The notes below the pieces were generated by a model. That model ran no database searches and was not told the DNA's origin. It saw only the letters and a program-made list of their open reading frames with translations. The position numbers were made by a program, and so were the translations under genes. Positions 7,624-17,636 of a stretch of 34,284 nt of DNA are shown here, in pieces. Each line of letters opens with the position of its first letter. Position 1 is the first letter of the stretch. The DNA is from Chromatiales bacterium (GTDB taxonomy: Bacteria > Pseudomonadota > Gammaproteobacteria > Steroidobacterales > Woeseiaceae), in the NCBI GenBank assembly GCA_024679535.1, contig JAIBDF010000022.1, positions 1 to 34,284 on the forward strand, given 5' to 3'.

Positions 7624-8607
7624 ATGAAGATGTGGAAAGTGATACTGCCGGTAGCAGCGGTGCTGTTATTCGCAGGGCAAGCCGCTGCCCAGACGGACCA
7701 TGAGGAGCAGGAGCGTGCGCAGGCGATGGAGGCCAGGGAAGCCGAAATAGAAAAGAAACTGCGCGCCGCCGAGGCGCGCATGGCAGAAGCTGCGCGGGAA
7801 ATCGCCGAGATCACCAAGGAACGCCTGCCGCGCATTGCACAAATAGAGCAACGCTTCGCGTTTGCGAGCAAACCACGACTTGGCGTAACCATCGATCCTT
7901 CGGCAGAAGCGGGGCCGGTCGAAGGTGTCACCATTCTCGGTATTTCGCCGGGTAGTGCTGCGAGTGACGCCGGACTGCGTTCAGGCGATATCCTGACCGC
8001 GGTTAACGATGAAAGCCTGAGTGCCGAGAGCTGCAAGGCAGCCAATATGCGGCTGCTCAAATTTATGGAGGCTGTTGAGGAAGGCGATGTGCTGACCGTC
8101 GAGTATCTTCGTGATAACAAGGTCGGCTCGGTCGAGATCGAACCGCGTATTGTTGACGACAGGGCGTTTGCCTGGATCAGCAAGGGCGGGCCCGATCTGG
8201 TTATGCCGGCAATGCCGGTTGACCCCGAGATGGTGGAGCGCCTCAAGATGGAATTTGGATTTCCCTGGGCGGGGAGCGGACTGGGTGACCTCGAACTCGT
8301 GGAACTTAACGATGGGCTCGGTAGTTACTTTGGTACAAATTCGGGCCTTCTGGTTGTTGCCGCCCCGGAGTCAGACGCATTCGACCTGCGAGATGGTGAT
8401 GTCATCCAGACTATCGACGGTCGCGAGCCGAAGGATGTGCGTCATGCCATGCGCATTCTGGCTTCATACCAGGCGGGCGAGAAACTGGAGCTCGGGATCA
8501 TGCGTGACAGGAAAAAAGTCACCATCGACGTAGAAATTCCAGCTGACCACCACGGCAAACTGCACGAAAAGTACGAAATCGAGGTTAAGCCGGCACCATC
8601 CCCCTAG
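7624..8607 (+). CDS. Secreted double-PDZ protein with coiled coil, no protease domain
   Basis: This 327-residue protein starts with a signal peptide (hydrophobic 6-19, cleavage near QAAA|QT at 22). A charged helix rich in Glu, Ala and Arg (about 25-76) follows and probably forms a coiled coil. PDZ1 (about 85-175) contains LGVTID and GISPGSAASDAGLRSGDILT. PDZ2 (about 228-306) contains GLLVVAAPESDAF and LRDGDVIQTIDGREP. No HtrA-type catalytic Ser-His-Asp region is present, so it looks like a binding or sensing protein rather than a DegP or DegS protease. AGGAG lies upstream of its ATG, 16 bases after the membrane protein gene. A role in tuning the sigma / anti-sigma pair is inferred from position only. 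Confidence 0.82.
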   Translation: MKMWKVILPVAAVLLFAGQAAAQTDHEEQERAQAMEAREAEIEKKLRAAEARMAEAAREIAEITKERLPRIAQIEQRFAFASKPRLGVTIDPSAEAGPVEGVTILGISPGSAASDAGLRSGDILTAVNDESLSAESCKAANMRLLKFMEAVEEGDVLTVEYLRDNKVGSVEIEPRIVDDRAFAWISKGGPDLVMPAMPVDPEMVERLKMEFGFPWAGSGLGDLELVELNDGLGSYFGTNSGLLVVAAPESDAFDLRDGDVIQTIDGREPKDVRHAMRILASYQAGEKLELGIMRDRKKVTIDVEIPADHHGKLHEKYEIEVKPAPSP

Positions 8608-8622
8608 TGGCTACCTGGATTC

Positions 8623-8641
8623 GCCACCTGTATCAGGTGGC
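8623..8641. terminator. Perfect hairpin after the sigma/PDZ operon
   Basis: GCCACCTG at 8623-8630 and CAGGTGGC at 8634-8641 form an 8-bp perfect stem with a 3-base TAT loop, 15 bases after the PDZ gene stop. It lacks the T-run of an intrinsic terminator (AACCCC follows), so partial termination or 3'-end protection is more likely than strong termination. Confidence 0.5.
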
Positions 8642-8646
8642 AACCC

Positions 8647-8679
8647 CATGGGCGCGTATGGCTGGTACCCTACGCGCCC

Positions 8680-8682
<3 letters not shown>
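8647..8682. promoter_or_regulatory. 12-bp perfect inverted repeat covering the queA start codon
   Basis: CATGGGCGCGTA (8647-8658) and TACGCGCCCATG (8671-8682) are exact reverse complements around a 12-base loop. The last three bases of the right arm are the queA ATG. In RNA this would hide the start codon in a stable stem. In DNA it could be an operator. No Shine-Dalgarno sequence lies between the repeat and the start. Confidence 0.6.
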
Positions 8683-10814
<2,132 letters not shown>

Positions 10815-10872
10815 CGTGAAATCCGGGCTGCCAGCTTGCCTTCACTGAAGTCGCCCCCAACTCCGGCGCTTA

Positions 10873-10881
10873 TGCCATAAT
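10873..10881 (+). promoter_or_regulatory. Possible extended -10 promoter for yajC-secDF
   Basis: TGC followed by CATAAT (10876-10881) forms an extended -10 element about 27 bases before the yajC ATG at 10908, inside the only sizeable gap (93 bases) of this operon. No good -35 box lies 16-18 bases upstream, which an extended -10 can tolerate. Confidence 0.45.
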
Positions 10882-10907
10882 ACCGCGCTGTTTTTTGGGG
10901 ATATCAA

Positions 10908-11231
10908 ATGGATTTCTTTATTCAGGACGCATACGCGCAAGGCGCACAACAGGGCGACTCGACCAGCTTCATCATCATGATGGTTCTGATGTTCGCCGCT
11001 TTTTACTTTCTACTCATTCGCCCGCAACAGAAAAAGCAAAAGCAGCACAATGAGCTGGTTTCCGCACTGCAGGTTGGCGACGAAGTGCTGACCGCCGGTG
11101 GCATCCTCGGCAAGATCACTGGCGTGAGCGAGCACTACGCGGTTATCGCAATCAGCGACAACACCGAGATCAAGATTCAGAAAGCCAGTGTCTCGATGGT
11201 TGTTCCGAAAGGTACGTACGACGAAGCATGA
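10908..11231 (+). CDS. yajC: Sec translocon accessory subunit YajC
   Basis: A 107-residue protein with one membrane segment (about 20-37) preceded by a short polar N-terminus and followed by the typical RPQQKKQKQHNELVSALQVG and a cytosolic domain (GDEVLTAGGILGKITGV). YajC joins SecD and SecF to help the SecYEG channel. It overlaps secD by four bases (ATGA at 11228-11231). Confidence 0.95.
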   Translation: MDFFIQDAYAQGAQQGDSTSFIIMMVLMFAAFYFLLIRPQQKKQKQHNELVSALQVGDEVLTAGGILGKITGVSEHYAVIAISDNTEIKIQKASVSMVVPKGTYDEA

Positions 11232-13036
11232 ACAAATTTCCCCTGTGGCTTAACGTGCTGGTTCTCGCCGTTCTCCTGGCGGGCTGCCTGTTTGCGCTGC
11301 CCAACATTTATGGCAGCGTCGATGCTGTGCAGGTCGCCGATAACGATGGTCTGGCTTATGATGAGCTGCGGCTCGAAGAGTTTGTCCGTACCGTCGAAAA
11401 CGCTGGCGTAACGCCCGAGGCGGCCTACCTGCAGGACGGGCGGGCCGTGCTGCGCTTCCATTCGACCCAAGAGCAGGAAGCCGCTGGTGAACGACTTCGT
11501 ACCGCCTACGACCGCGAAGCAAATATTGCTGCGACGCTGGCTCCGAAGCTGCCGAAGTGGGCTCGTGATCTCGGTCTCAAACCGATGAGTCTGGGTCTCG
11601 ATTTGCGGGGCGGTGTGTACGTGTTACTCGAAGTCGACATGGAAACGGCGATCGACAGCCGCATGGTGGGCTATCAACAGGGCTTCGATGAGCGCCTTCG
11701 CGATGCAAAGATCCGCCATCGCGTGGACCTGGACGGGCAGACGATCAATATACGTCTGACCGGTGCAGAGGATGTCGAATCGGCGCGCGTTGTTATTCGG
11801 CGCATGGATCAGGACGTCCTTATCAGCGACGGCGCGGACGGTAAGTCGCTGATCGTGCGCATGAGTGAGGCACAGATACAGGCAAGACAGGATTTTGCGA
11901 TCGAGCAGAACATCACTACGTTGCGCAACCGCGTCAATGAGCTGGGCGTCGCTGAGCCACTGGTGCAGCGTCAGGGTGCTGACCGTATCGTTATTCAGCT
12001 CCCGGGTGTTCAGGACCCCAACAAGATCAAAGGCATTCTGTCGGCGACCGCGACCGTCGAATTTCGACTGGTCGACCAGTCAGGTGGTGAGCCCGGTTCT
12101 CGTCGTTTCCAGGGACGAGGCACAGAGGGTGCCCAGATACTCAAGCGGAGCGTAATTGCTTCGGGCGACCAGATCATCGATGCGAGCGCCGGCTACGCTG
12201 AGGGTCAGCCACAGGTCAATATCACACTCGATTCGGCAGGCGGCGAGAACATGCTGCGCACGACCATGGAGAATGTGGGCAAACCCATGTCGACGGTGTT
12301 TATTGAGACCCGTCGCGAAGCGATTCCAGGACGGCCGGGTGAGTTTCGCAAGGTCGTACGCCAGGAGATTATCAGCACAGCCACGATTCAGGGCGTATTC
12401 AAGGACCGTTTCCGGATTACAGGCCTGAGCCCGGGTGAGGCAGCTGACCTGGCGCTGCTGCTACGCGCAGGTGCGCTGGCGGCGCCGGTCTATATTGTGG
12501 ACGAGCGGACGGTCGGACCAACGCTCGGTCAGGACAACATCGATCGCGGCTTCAACGCCATCAAGATCGGTTTCCTCGCCGTTATCATCTTCATGGCAAT
12601 CTACTATCGCGCGTTTGGCCTGATCGCCAACGTGGCGCTGTTGTCGAATGTCGTATTCATCGTGGCAATGCTGTCGATACTGGGGGCGTCGCTGACGTTG
12701 CCGGGTATCGCGGGTATCGTGCTGACCGTCGGCATGGCGGTCGATGCCAACGTGCTCATATTCGAACGAATACGAGAGGAACTTGCGGCCGACTCAGCGC
12801 CACAGTCGGCGATTAATTCGGGTTACGAAAAAGCGCTTTCGTCAATTGTCGATGCAAACGTTACGACCCTGATTGCGGCGGTTGTGTTGTTCTCAATTGG
12901 TACGGGGCCGATCAAGGGCTTCGCCATCACGCTGCTGCTCGGCATCATCACTTCAATGTTTACAGCGATCATAGGCACGCGCACGATCGTCAACCTGGCA
13001 TTCGGCGGGCGTAAGCTGCAGTCGTTGCCGGTCTAG
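11228..13036 (+). CDS. secD: Protein translocase subunit SecD
   Basis: A 602-residue RND-family protein. TM1 (about 7-24) is followed by a large periplasmic region with the signature LGLDLRGGVYVLLEVD (P1) and a second block NRVNELGVAEPLVQRQG. TM2-6 lie in the last ~170 residues, with the SecD motif GLSPGEAADLALLLRAGALAAP and the conserved DANVLIFERIREEL. With SecF it uses the proton gradient to finish pre-protein export. It is coupled to yajC by ATGA overlap and followed by secF after 8 bases. Length is typical. Confidence 0.97.
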   Translation: MNKFPLWLNVLVLAVLLAGCLFALPNIYGSVDAVQVADNDGLAYDELRLEEFVRTVENAGVTPEAAYLQDGRAVLRFHSTQEQEAAGERLRTAYDREANIAATLAPKLPKWARDLGLKPMSLGLDLRGGVYVLLEVDMETAIDSRMVGYQQGFDERLRDAKIRHRVDLDGQTINIRLTGAEDVESARVVIRRMDQDVLISDGADGKSLIVRMSEAQIQARQDFAIEQNITTLRNRVNELGVAEPLVQRQGADRIVIQLPGVQDPNKIKGILSATATVEFRLVDQSGGEPGSRRFQGRGTEGAQILKRSVIASGDQIIDASAGYAEGQPQVNITLDSAGGENMLRTTMENVGKPMSTVFIETRREAIPGRPGEFRKVVRQEIISTATIQGVFKDRFRITGLSPGEAADLALLLRAGALAAPVYIVDERTVGPTLGQDNIDRGFNAIKIGFLAVIIFMAIYYRAFGLIANVALLSNVVFIVAMLSILGASLTLPGIAGIVLTVGMAVDANVLIFERIREELAADSAPQSAINSGYEKALSSIVDANVTTLIAAVVLFSIGTGPIKGFAITLLLGIITSMFTAIIGTRTIVNLAFGGRKLQSLPV

Positions 13037-13044
13037 GAAGCACC

Positions 13045-13986
13045 ATGCAAATAATCAGCAAAAAAACTCGCATTGATTTTCTGAGTCCGGCCCGGCGCAA
13101 AATCGCGGTGATGCTATCCCTGGTGTTTGTCGTCGTCTCGCTTGCCTCGTTGGCCACGCGCGGTCTTGATTTTGGTATCGACTTCACGGGCGGAATTCTG
13201 CTCGAGGTCGGCTACGAACAGGCAGCGGACCTTGAAGCGATTCGCGGCAACCTGACGGATGCCGGTTTTACGGATGCCCAGGTGCAGCTGTTCGGCCGCG
13301 ACACGGACGTACTCGTGCGCCTGCCGCCACAACCAGAAGACAGTGCTACACAAGTTCGCGATGAGCTCCAGGCGACATTGGAGGCCGGCGGTCAGAACAT
13401 TGACCTGCGGCGCATGGAAACCGTCAGCGCCCAGGTAGGTAGTGAACTCGCAGAGCGCGGTGCACTTGCGATGGTGGTCGCACTGCTGCTGATTTTCGTC
13501 TACGTCATGATTCGCTTCCAGTGGAAGTTCTCGGCGGGTGCCGTTGCGGCCCTCGCGCACGACGCGATTGTCACAGTGGGTTTCTTCTCTATCTTCCAGC
13601 TGCCCTTTGACCTGACCGTTGTTGCAGCCGTACTCGCGGTTATCGGTTACTCGCTTAACGACACGGTCGTGGCGTTCGACCGCATTCGTGAAAACTTCTT
13701 CGCATTGCGGGGTGTGTCGGCGGAAGACGCGATGAACACCTCGATCAACGAGATGCTGGCACGTACATTGATTACCGGTCTTACGACTCTGCTCGTACTG
13801 ATCGCGCTGCTCGTGCTCGGCGGCGAGTCGATTGCGCCGTTCTCGATTGCGCTGATCGTGGGCATTATTATTGGCACCTACTCGTCGATTTACACGGCGA
13901 GCGCGACCGCGCTAATGCTCAACGTGAGTCCGCAGGATCTGATCGAGCCGATCAAACATCCGGAACTGATCGACGATTTGCCCTAA
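13045..13986 (+). CDS. secF: Protein translocase subunit SecF
   Basis: A 313-residue partner of SecD with TM1 at about 19-37, the P1 signature FGIDFTGGILLEVGY, and five C-terminal membrane segments. These include VAAVLAVIGYSLNDTVVAFD and RIRENF (the conserved proton-path Asp/Arg region). The N-terminus KTRIDFLSPARRKIAV resembles other SecF starts. It ends the queA-tgt-yajC-secD-secF unit and converges with suhB with only 7 bases between the stops. Confidence 0.97.
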   Translation: MQIISKKTRIDFLSPARRKIAVMLSLVFVVVSLASLATRGLDFGIDFTGGILLEVGYEQAADLEAIRGNLTDAGFTDAQVQLFGRDTDVLVRLPPQPEDSATQVRDELQATLEAGGQNIDLRRMETVSAQVGSELAERGALAMVVALLLIFVYVMIRFQWKFSAGAVAALAHDAIVTVGFFSIFQLPFDLTVVAAVLAVIGYSLNDTVVAFDRIRENFFALRGVSAEDAMNTSINEMLARTLITGLTTLLVLIALLVLGGESIAPFSIALIVGIIIGTYSSIYTASATALMLNVSPQDLIEPIKHPELIDDLP

Positions 13987-13993
13987 ACGATGC

Positions 13994-14791
13994 CTATCTC
14001 AATATCGCCTTGATGTCGCGAGCGCAGAGCTTCGCGAGGCCCGCGTAAACTTTCGGTGTGCCACACAGGACGTGGCCCGATTCCAGGTAGTTCTCGCTGC
14101 CGTCAAGGCCGCTCACAATGCCACCGGCTTCCCGGATGATCAGTGAGCCCGCGGCGAGATCCCATGCTTTGAGGCCGGTTTCCCAGAAGCCGTCGAGGCG
14201 ACCGGCCGCAACGTAGCACAGGTCGAGAGCGGCGGCGCCGGGACGGCGTACGCCAGCGGTATTCTTGACGACCTTGCCGAGCATTTCGAGATACGGGCCC
14301 ATGTCCATGTCTTTCTGTCGGAAAGGAAACCCGGTGCCGATCAGCGCGTATTCCATTTCCTTGCGGCCGCTCACACGAATTTTGCGGTCGTTGAGCGTCG
14401 CGCCTTCGCCCCGCGCCGCAGCGAAGATATCCTGGCTGATCGGATCGTAGACAGCGGCGGCTTCCATACGTCCCTTGACCTGCAGGCCAACCGAAACGCA
14501 GAATTGCGGAAAACCGTGCAGGAAATTGGTCGTGCCGTCGAGCGGGTCGATGATCCAGACGGAGTCAGACTCACCCTGTGCGCCCGATTCCTCGGCGAGG
14601 ATCGCGTGGTTGGGGTAGTGATTCTTGATGACTTCGATGACCGCATCCTCTGCTGCGCGGTCGGCATCACTGACGAAATCGTTGTGTCCTTTTTTTTCGA
14701 CATTGAGCTTGTCGAGCTTGTTGAGATGCCTGATGAGTATGGCGCCGCCACGGCGTGCTGCCATCACGGCCACATTTTGTAATGCGTTCAT
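13994..14791 (-). CDS. suhB: Inositol-1-monophosphatase family protein SuhB
   Basis: A 265-residue lithium-sensitive phosphatase-fold protein. Metal-binding residues are visible: Glu67-Glu68 (AEESG), Asp82 and Asp85 (WIIDPLDGTTNF), and Asp211 (KAWDLAAG). It hydrolyses inositol-1-phosphate. In E. coli, SuhB also acts in ribosomal RNA antitermination with NusA and NusB, which may be why it is conserved. It is divergent from trmJ, the arrangement known from E. coli. ATG start at 14791. Confidence 0.95.
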   Translation of the reverse strand: MNALQNVAVMAARRGGAILIRHLNKLDKLNVEKKGHNDFVSDADRAAEDAVIEVIKNHYPNHAILAEESGAQGESDSVWIIDPLDGTTNFLHGFPQFCVSVGLQVKGRMEAAAVYDPISQDIFAAARGEGATLNDRKIRVSGRKEMEYALIGTGFPFRQKDMDMGPYLEMLGKVVKNTAGVRRPGAAALDLCYVAAGRLDGFWETGLKAWDLAAGSLIIREAGGIVSGLDGSENYLESGHVLCGTPKVYAGLAKLCARDIKAILR

Positions 14792-14899
14792 GAAACGATT
14801 CCGTCAATGTAAAAGAACAGCGCACCCGGTGTGTCCGGGTCGCGAGGGCGTTAGAATACCCGACTTTCAGCTTCTGTCCCATAGCAATGTCTCTTATCC
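14792..14899. other. Divergent suhB/trmJ control region with short hairpin
   Basis: This 108-base spacer holds ACCCGG (14824-14829) and CCGGGT (14835-14840), a 6-bp stem with a 5-base loop, and TAGAAT at 14852-14857, which could be a -10 box for trmJ. I find no convincing -35 box. No gene is seen. Confidence 0.4.
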
Positions 14900-15613
14900 A
14901 TGTCTATTAGAATCATCCTCGTTGGCACCACCCACCCCGGCAATATCGGGGCGGTCGCGCGCGCCATGAAGAACATGGGGCTCAGCGATCTGGCGCTCGT
15001 GCAGCCCAAATACTTCCCGCATGAGGAGGCCACGGCCCGGGCGTCGGGCGCGTCCGATATTCTCGACAGCGCCACAGTGGTCGACTCGCTGGAGGACGCC
15101 CTGACCGATTGCGTCTACGTTGCCGGTGCCAGCGCTCGCTCGCGCACCATCAACTGGCCCAGCATGGGCCCGCGCGACTGCGCCGAACGCATGATCCAGG
15201 AAAGCAGCCATGGCAAGGTCGCCGCTGTGTTCGGGCCGGAAAGGAGTGGTCTGCAGAACGAAGACCTCGATCTCTGCCACACGCTGCTCACGATCCCGAC
15301 GGACCCGGGTTTCAGTTCCTTGAACCTCGGGATGGCGGTGCAGGTCCTGACCTATGAGCTGCGTGTTGCGAGTATGCTCGAGACGGGGCCGGTATTTGAC
15401 GTCGAAGCGCCACCGGCGACCGGCGAGGAAATGGAGCATTTTTATACGCATCTCGAGAACGTGCTCACGGATATCGAGTTTCTTGACCCTGAGAATCCTC
15501 GGCACCTGATGCGCCGCATGCGTCGCCTGTTCATTCGTGCGCGGCCGGACAAGAACGAGGTCAATATCCTGCGTGGCATTCTCACGGCCGTCGACAAGGC
15601 AAAAAAGGACTGA
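14900..15613 (+). CDS. trmJ: tRNA (cytidine/uridine-2'-O-)-methyltransferase TrmJ
   Basis: A 237-residue SPOUT methyltransferase that methylates the 2'-O of residue 32 in several tRNAs. SPOUT motifs are clear: GTTHPGNIGAVARAMKNMG at the N-terminus, AAVFGPERSGLQNEDL, and the knot-forming SSLNLGMAVQVLTYELR. The C-terminal ~70 residues form the short helical extension typical of TrmJ. It precedes the cysteine desulfurase by one base, in the place where E. coli has trmJ followed by iscR-iscS. Here iscR is absent. Confidence 0.94.
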   Translation: MSIRIILVGTTHPGNIGAVARAMKNMGLSDLALVQPKYFPHEEATARASGASDILDSATVVDSLEDALTDCVYVAGASARSRTINWPSMGPRDCAERMIQESSHGKVAAVFGPERSGLQNEDLDLCHTLLTIPTDPGFSSLNLGMAVQVLTYELRVASMLETGPVFDVEAPPATGEEMEHFYTHLENVLTDIEFLDPENPRHLMRRMRRLFIRARPDKNEVNILRGILTAVDKAKKD

Positions 15614-15614
15614 G

Positions 15615-16775
15615 ATGGCCGACCCCATGATCTATCTCGATTACGCCGCATCAACGCCGGTCGATTCGCGGGTGCTGGACCGCATGCGTGAAGTCGCCGA
15701 GATGAACTGCGCGAATCCGTCCTCAACCCATGCAGCCGGCCGTGAGGCGCAGGCGATCATCGCGCATGCGGCCGCGCAGCTCGCCGGCCTGTTAAACGTG
15801 GACCCGGGCACCCTGGTCTGGACCTCCGGTGCCACCGAATCGGACAACCTGGCGATTGCTGGCGGCGCGCGCTACCGGGCGCATCGCGGCAAACATATCG
15901 TTACGATGAAGACGGAGCACAAGGCGGTAACCGATGTATTCGAAACGCTGGCCCGGGACGGCTTCGATGTCACCTGGGTCGAAGCCCAACCGGACGGACG
16001 GCTGAGCCCCGAGACTTTCGCAGCGGCGCTGCGCGAGGACACCCAGTTCGCCTCGATCATGTTCGTCAATAACGAGACCGGCGTCATCCAGGATATCGAG
16101 GCGCTCGGCCTGATTTGTCGTGAACACGACGTGCTGTTCCATGTCGACGGCGCACAGGCGGTCGGCAAGCTCCCCATCGAATTAGGCAGGCTGCCCGTCG
16201 ATCTGCTGTCCCTGACGGGTCACAAGTTCTACGGTCCGAAAGGCATCGGGGCGCTGTATATTGCCGATCGCCCCGGCTGTCATGTCGAGCCGATTCTTTT
16301 TGGGGGCGGGCAACAGCGGCGCCTGCGTCCCGGGACGTTGCCGACAGACCTGATCGCCGGTCTGGGCATGACCGCCGAAGTCGCGGCGGCCAGTATCGAG
16401 GCGGATCTGGAGCATCTGCGCCGCTTGCGGCAAATTCTCTGGGAGGGGATTCGGGACATCGAAGGCGTCGTGCTAAATGGCGATCCGGGCGGTTTCCCGG
16501 GAATTCTGAACGTCAGTGTCGAGGACATTGAAGGCGAGAGCCTGTTGCTGGCGCTGGAGCCGCTGCTGGTCGCGACGGGCAGTGCGTGCAACTCCAAGAC
16601 CCAGGAGCCATCGTACGTCCTGCGTGCTCTTGGGCTCAGCGACAAGCAGGCGCAAAGCGCGATTCGGTTCAGCGTAGGCCGGCCCACCACGCGAGACGAG
16701 GTCGAGTTTGCCGCCGGTCACTACCGTAATGCCGTTGCGCGCTTGCGCGAACTGGCGCCGATGGCGGCCGGATGA
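15615..16775 (+). CDS. iscS: Cysteine desulfurase, IscS type with shortened C-terminus
   Basis: The ATG at 15615 follows the trmJ stop immediately and gives 386 residues beginning MIYLDYAASTPVD, the family start; an upstream in-frame start inside trmJ is not credible. PLP-site residues are present: His102 (KTEHKAV), Asp178 (HVDGAQAVGKLP) and the Schiff-base Lys204 (SLTGHKFYGPKG). The sulfur-carrying Cys325 is in ATGSACNSKTQEPSYVLRALG. It turns cysteine into alanine plus enzyme-bound persulfide. E. coli IscS is 404 residues and has a C-terminal tail after LRDLSP used to hold IscU. This protein stops shortly after LRELAPMAAG. It overlaps the IscU-like gene by ATGA. Confidence 0.92.
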   Translation: MADPMIYLDYAASTPVDSRVLDRMREVAEMNCANPSSTHAAGREAQAIIAHAAAQLAGLLNVDPGTLVWTSGATESDNLAIAGGARYRAHRGKHIVTMKTEHKAVTDVFETLARDGFDVTWVEAQPDGRLSPETFAAALREDTQFASIMFVNNETGVIQDIEALGLICREHDVLFHVDGAQAVGKLPIELGRLPVDLLSLTGHKFYGPKGIGALYIADRPGCHVEPILFGGGQQRRLRPGTLPTDLIAGLGMTAEVAAASIEADLEHLRRLRQILWEGIRDIEGVVLNGDPGGFPGILNVSVEDIEGESLLLALEPLLVATGSACNSKTQEPSYVLRALGLSDKQAQSAIRFSVGRPTTRDEVEFAAGHYRNAVARLRELAPMAAG

Positions 16776-17131
16776 GCACCGATCCGTATAATGCCAGGGT
16801 TCGGGAGCTCTTCGCCGCACCGGAGCATGCCGGCGACCTGGCAGGTGGCGCGACGGTGCTGGCAGACGATCAGGGTGTGCGTGTGGTGATCTCCGCAAGT
16901 GTTGCGGATGGCCGTATTGCGGCCCTGCGCTTCCGCGCCTGGGGCTGCCCACACCTGATTGCGGCGGTGGAGTGGGTTTGCAGCCATTACGAAGGCGAAC
17001 TGCTTCAGGCCCTTGAGAAATTCCCGGTCGACCGGATTATGGAGGATCTGGCTGTACCTATCGAGAAGACCGGTCGTATACTTGTCGTCGAAGACGCGGT
17101 CCAATCGCTTGGCCGCAGTCTCAATCACTGA
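16772..17131 (+). CDS. IscU-like scaffold/sulfur-acceptor protein with degenerate cluster site
   Basis: A 119-residue protein lying exactly where iscU lies between iscS and iscA. By eye it aligns with E. coli IscU: LRFRAWGCPHLIAAVEWV against ARFKTYGCGSAIASSSLV, and VPIEKTGRILVVEDAV against PPVKIHCSILAEDAI. Of the three IscU cluster cysteines only the middle one is kept (Cys59, equivalent to Cys63). The ACGD region reads VLADDQG, so Cys37 and Asp39 are lost. The KIHCS region reads KTGRI, so His105 and Cys106 are lost while the Lys remains. Another Cys is at 70. It may receive sulfur from the desulfurase rather than hold a normal 2Fe-2S cluster; this is an inference. SufE was considered, but the similarity is to IscU. 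Confidence 0.75.
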   Translation: MSTDPYNARVRELFAAPEHAGDLAGGATVLADDQGVRVVISASVADGRIAALRFRAWGCPHLIAAVEWVCSHYEGELLQALEKFPVDRIMEDLAVPIEKTGRILVVEDAVQSLGRSLNH

Positions 17132-17146
17132 TAAAGGTTTGTATTC

Positions 17147-17470
17147 ATGGCAATTTCGTTGACCGATGCGGCGGCAGATCGCGTTCGCACCTACCTCGAA
17201 AAGCGCGACAAAGGCCTCGGGCTGCGTCTCGGTGTGACCAAGACGGGCTGCTCGGGCTATTCCTATGTCATCAACTATGCGGAATCGATCGGCGCCGACG
17301 ATGTCGTATTTGAGGACAAGGGCGTCAAGGTTGTCATCGACCCGGACGCCCTCAGCCTGATTGACGGTACCGAGGTCGATTTCGTCAAGAATGGGCTTAA
17401 TGAGGCGTTCAGCTTCAGGAACCCCAACATCAAGGGCGAATGTGGCTGCGGCGAGAGCTTCAACGTCTAG
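17147..17470 (+). CDS. iscA: A-type Fe-S carrier IscA
   Basis: A 107-residue protein, exactly the length of E. coli IscA and similar throughout: [57 protein letters not shown] and the ending CGCGESFNV. The three cluster or iron ligands Cys35, Cys99 and Cys101 are present. A-type proteins pass iron or 4Fe-4S clusters to target enzymes. It follows the IscU-like gene after 15 bases and ends the reduced isc cluster; hscB, hscA, fdx and iscX are not found downstream. Confidence 0.95.
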   Translation: MAISLTDAAADRVRTYLEKRDKGLGLRLGVTKTGCSGYSYVINYAESIGADDVVFEDKGVKVVIDPDALSLIDGTEVDFVKNGLNEAFSFRNPNIKGECGCGESFNV

Positions 17471-17636
17471 GGCAGGGATGGCACCGTGCCGCAGAGCACC
17501 TGGTTGTGCGGCGGCGGCCTCAATTCACCTTCTAAGGCGGCTATAGCCGTAGTAGAATTAATAACTTATGTCTTTTCTGCGCCCGGCATGTTGCCGGGTG
17601 CTCATTATCATCATTTCGGAATCAAAGGATTAACAC
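17471..17636 (+). promoter_or_regulatory. ndk leader region with AT-rich promoter candidate and hairpin
   Basis: This 166-base gap holds an AT-rich run at 17550-17570 (TAGAAT at 17553-17558 is a possible -10) without a well-spaced -35. It also holds a perfect hairpin, CCCGGCA (17582-17588) pairing with TGCCGGG (17592-17598) around TGT. The strong ribosome site AAGGA at 17625-17629 is 7 bases before the ndk ATG. The hairpin would lie in the ndk 5' leader or act as a weak terminator for the isc unit. Confidence 0.5.

Noticed and set aside
15537-15614. 26-residue N-terminal extension of the cysteine desulfurase
   Set aside because: It overlaps trmJ in another frame, is Arg/Ser-rich without family similarity, and the ATG at 15615 directly starts the conserved YLDYAAST region.
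16772-17131. SufE identity for the small protein after the desulfurase
   Set aside because: Although it has a single conserved active cysteine like SufE, the surrounding residues (RFRAWGC, VPIEKTG, VVEDAV) and gene position match IscU.
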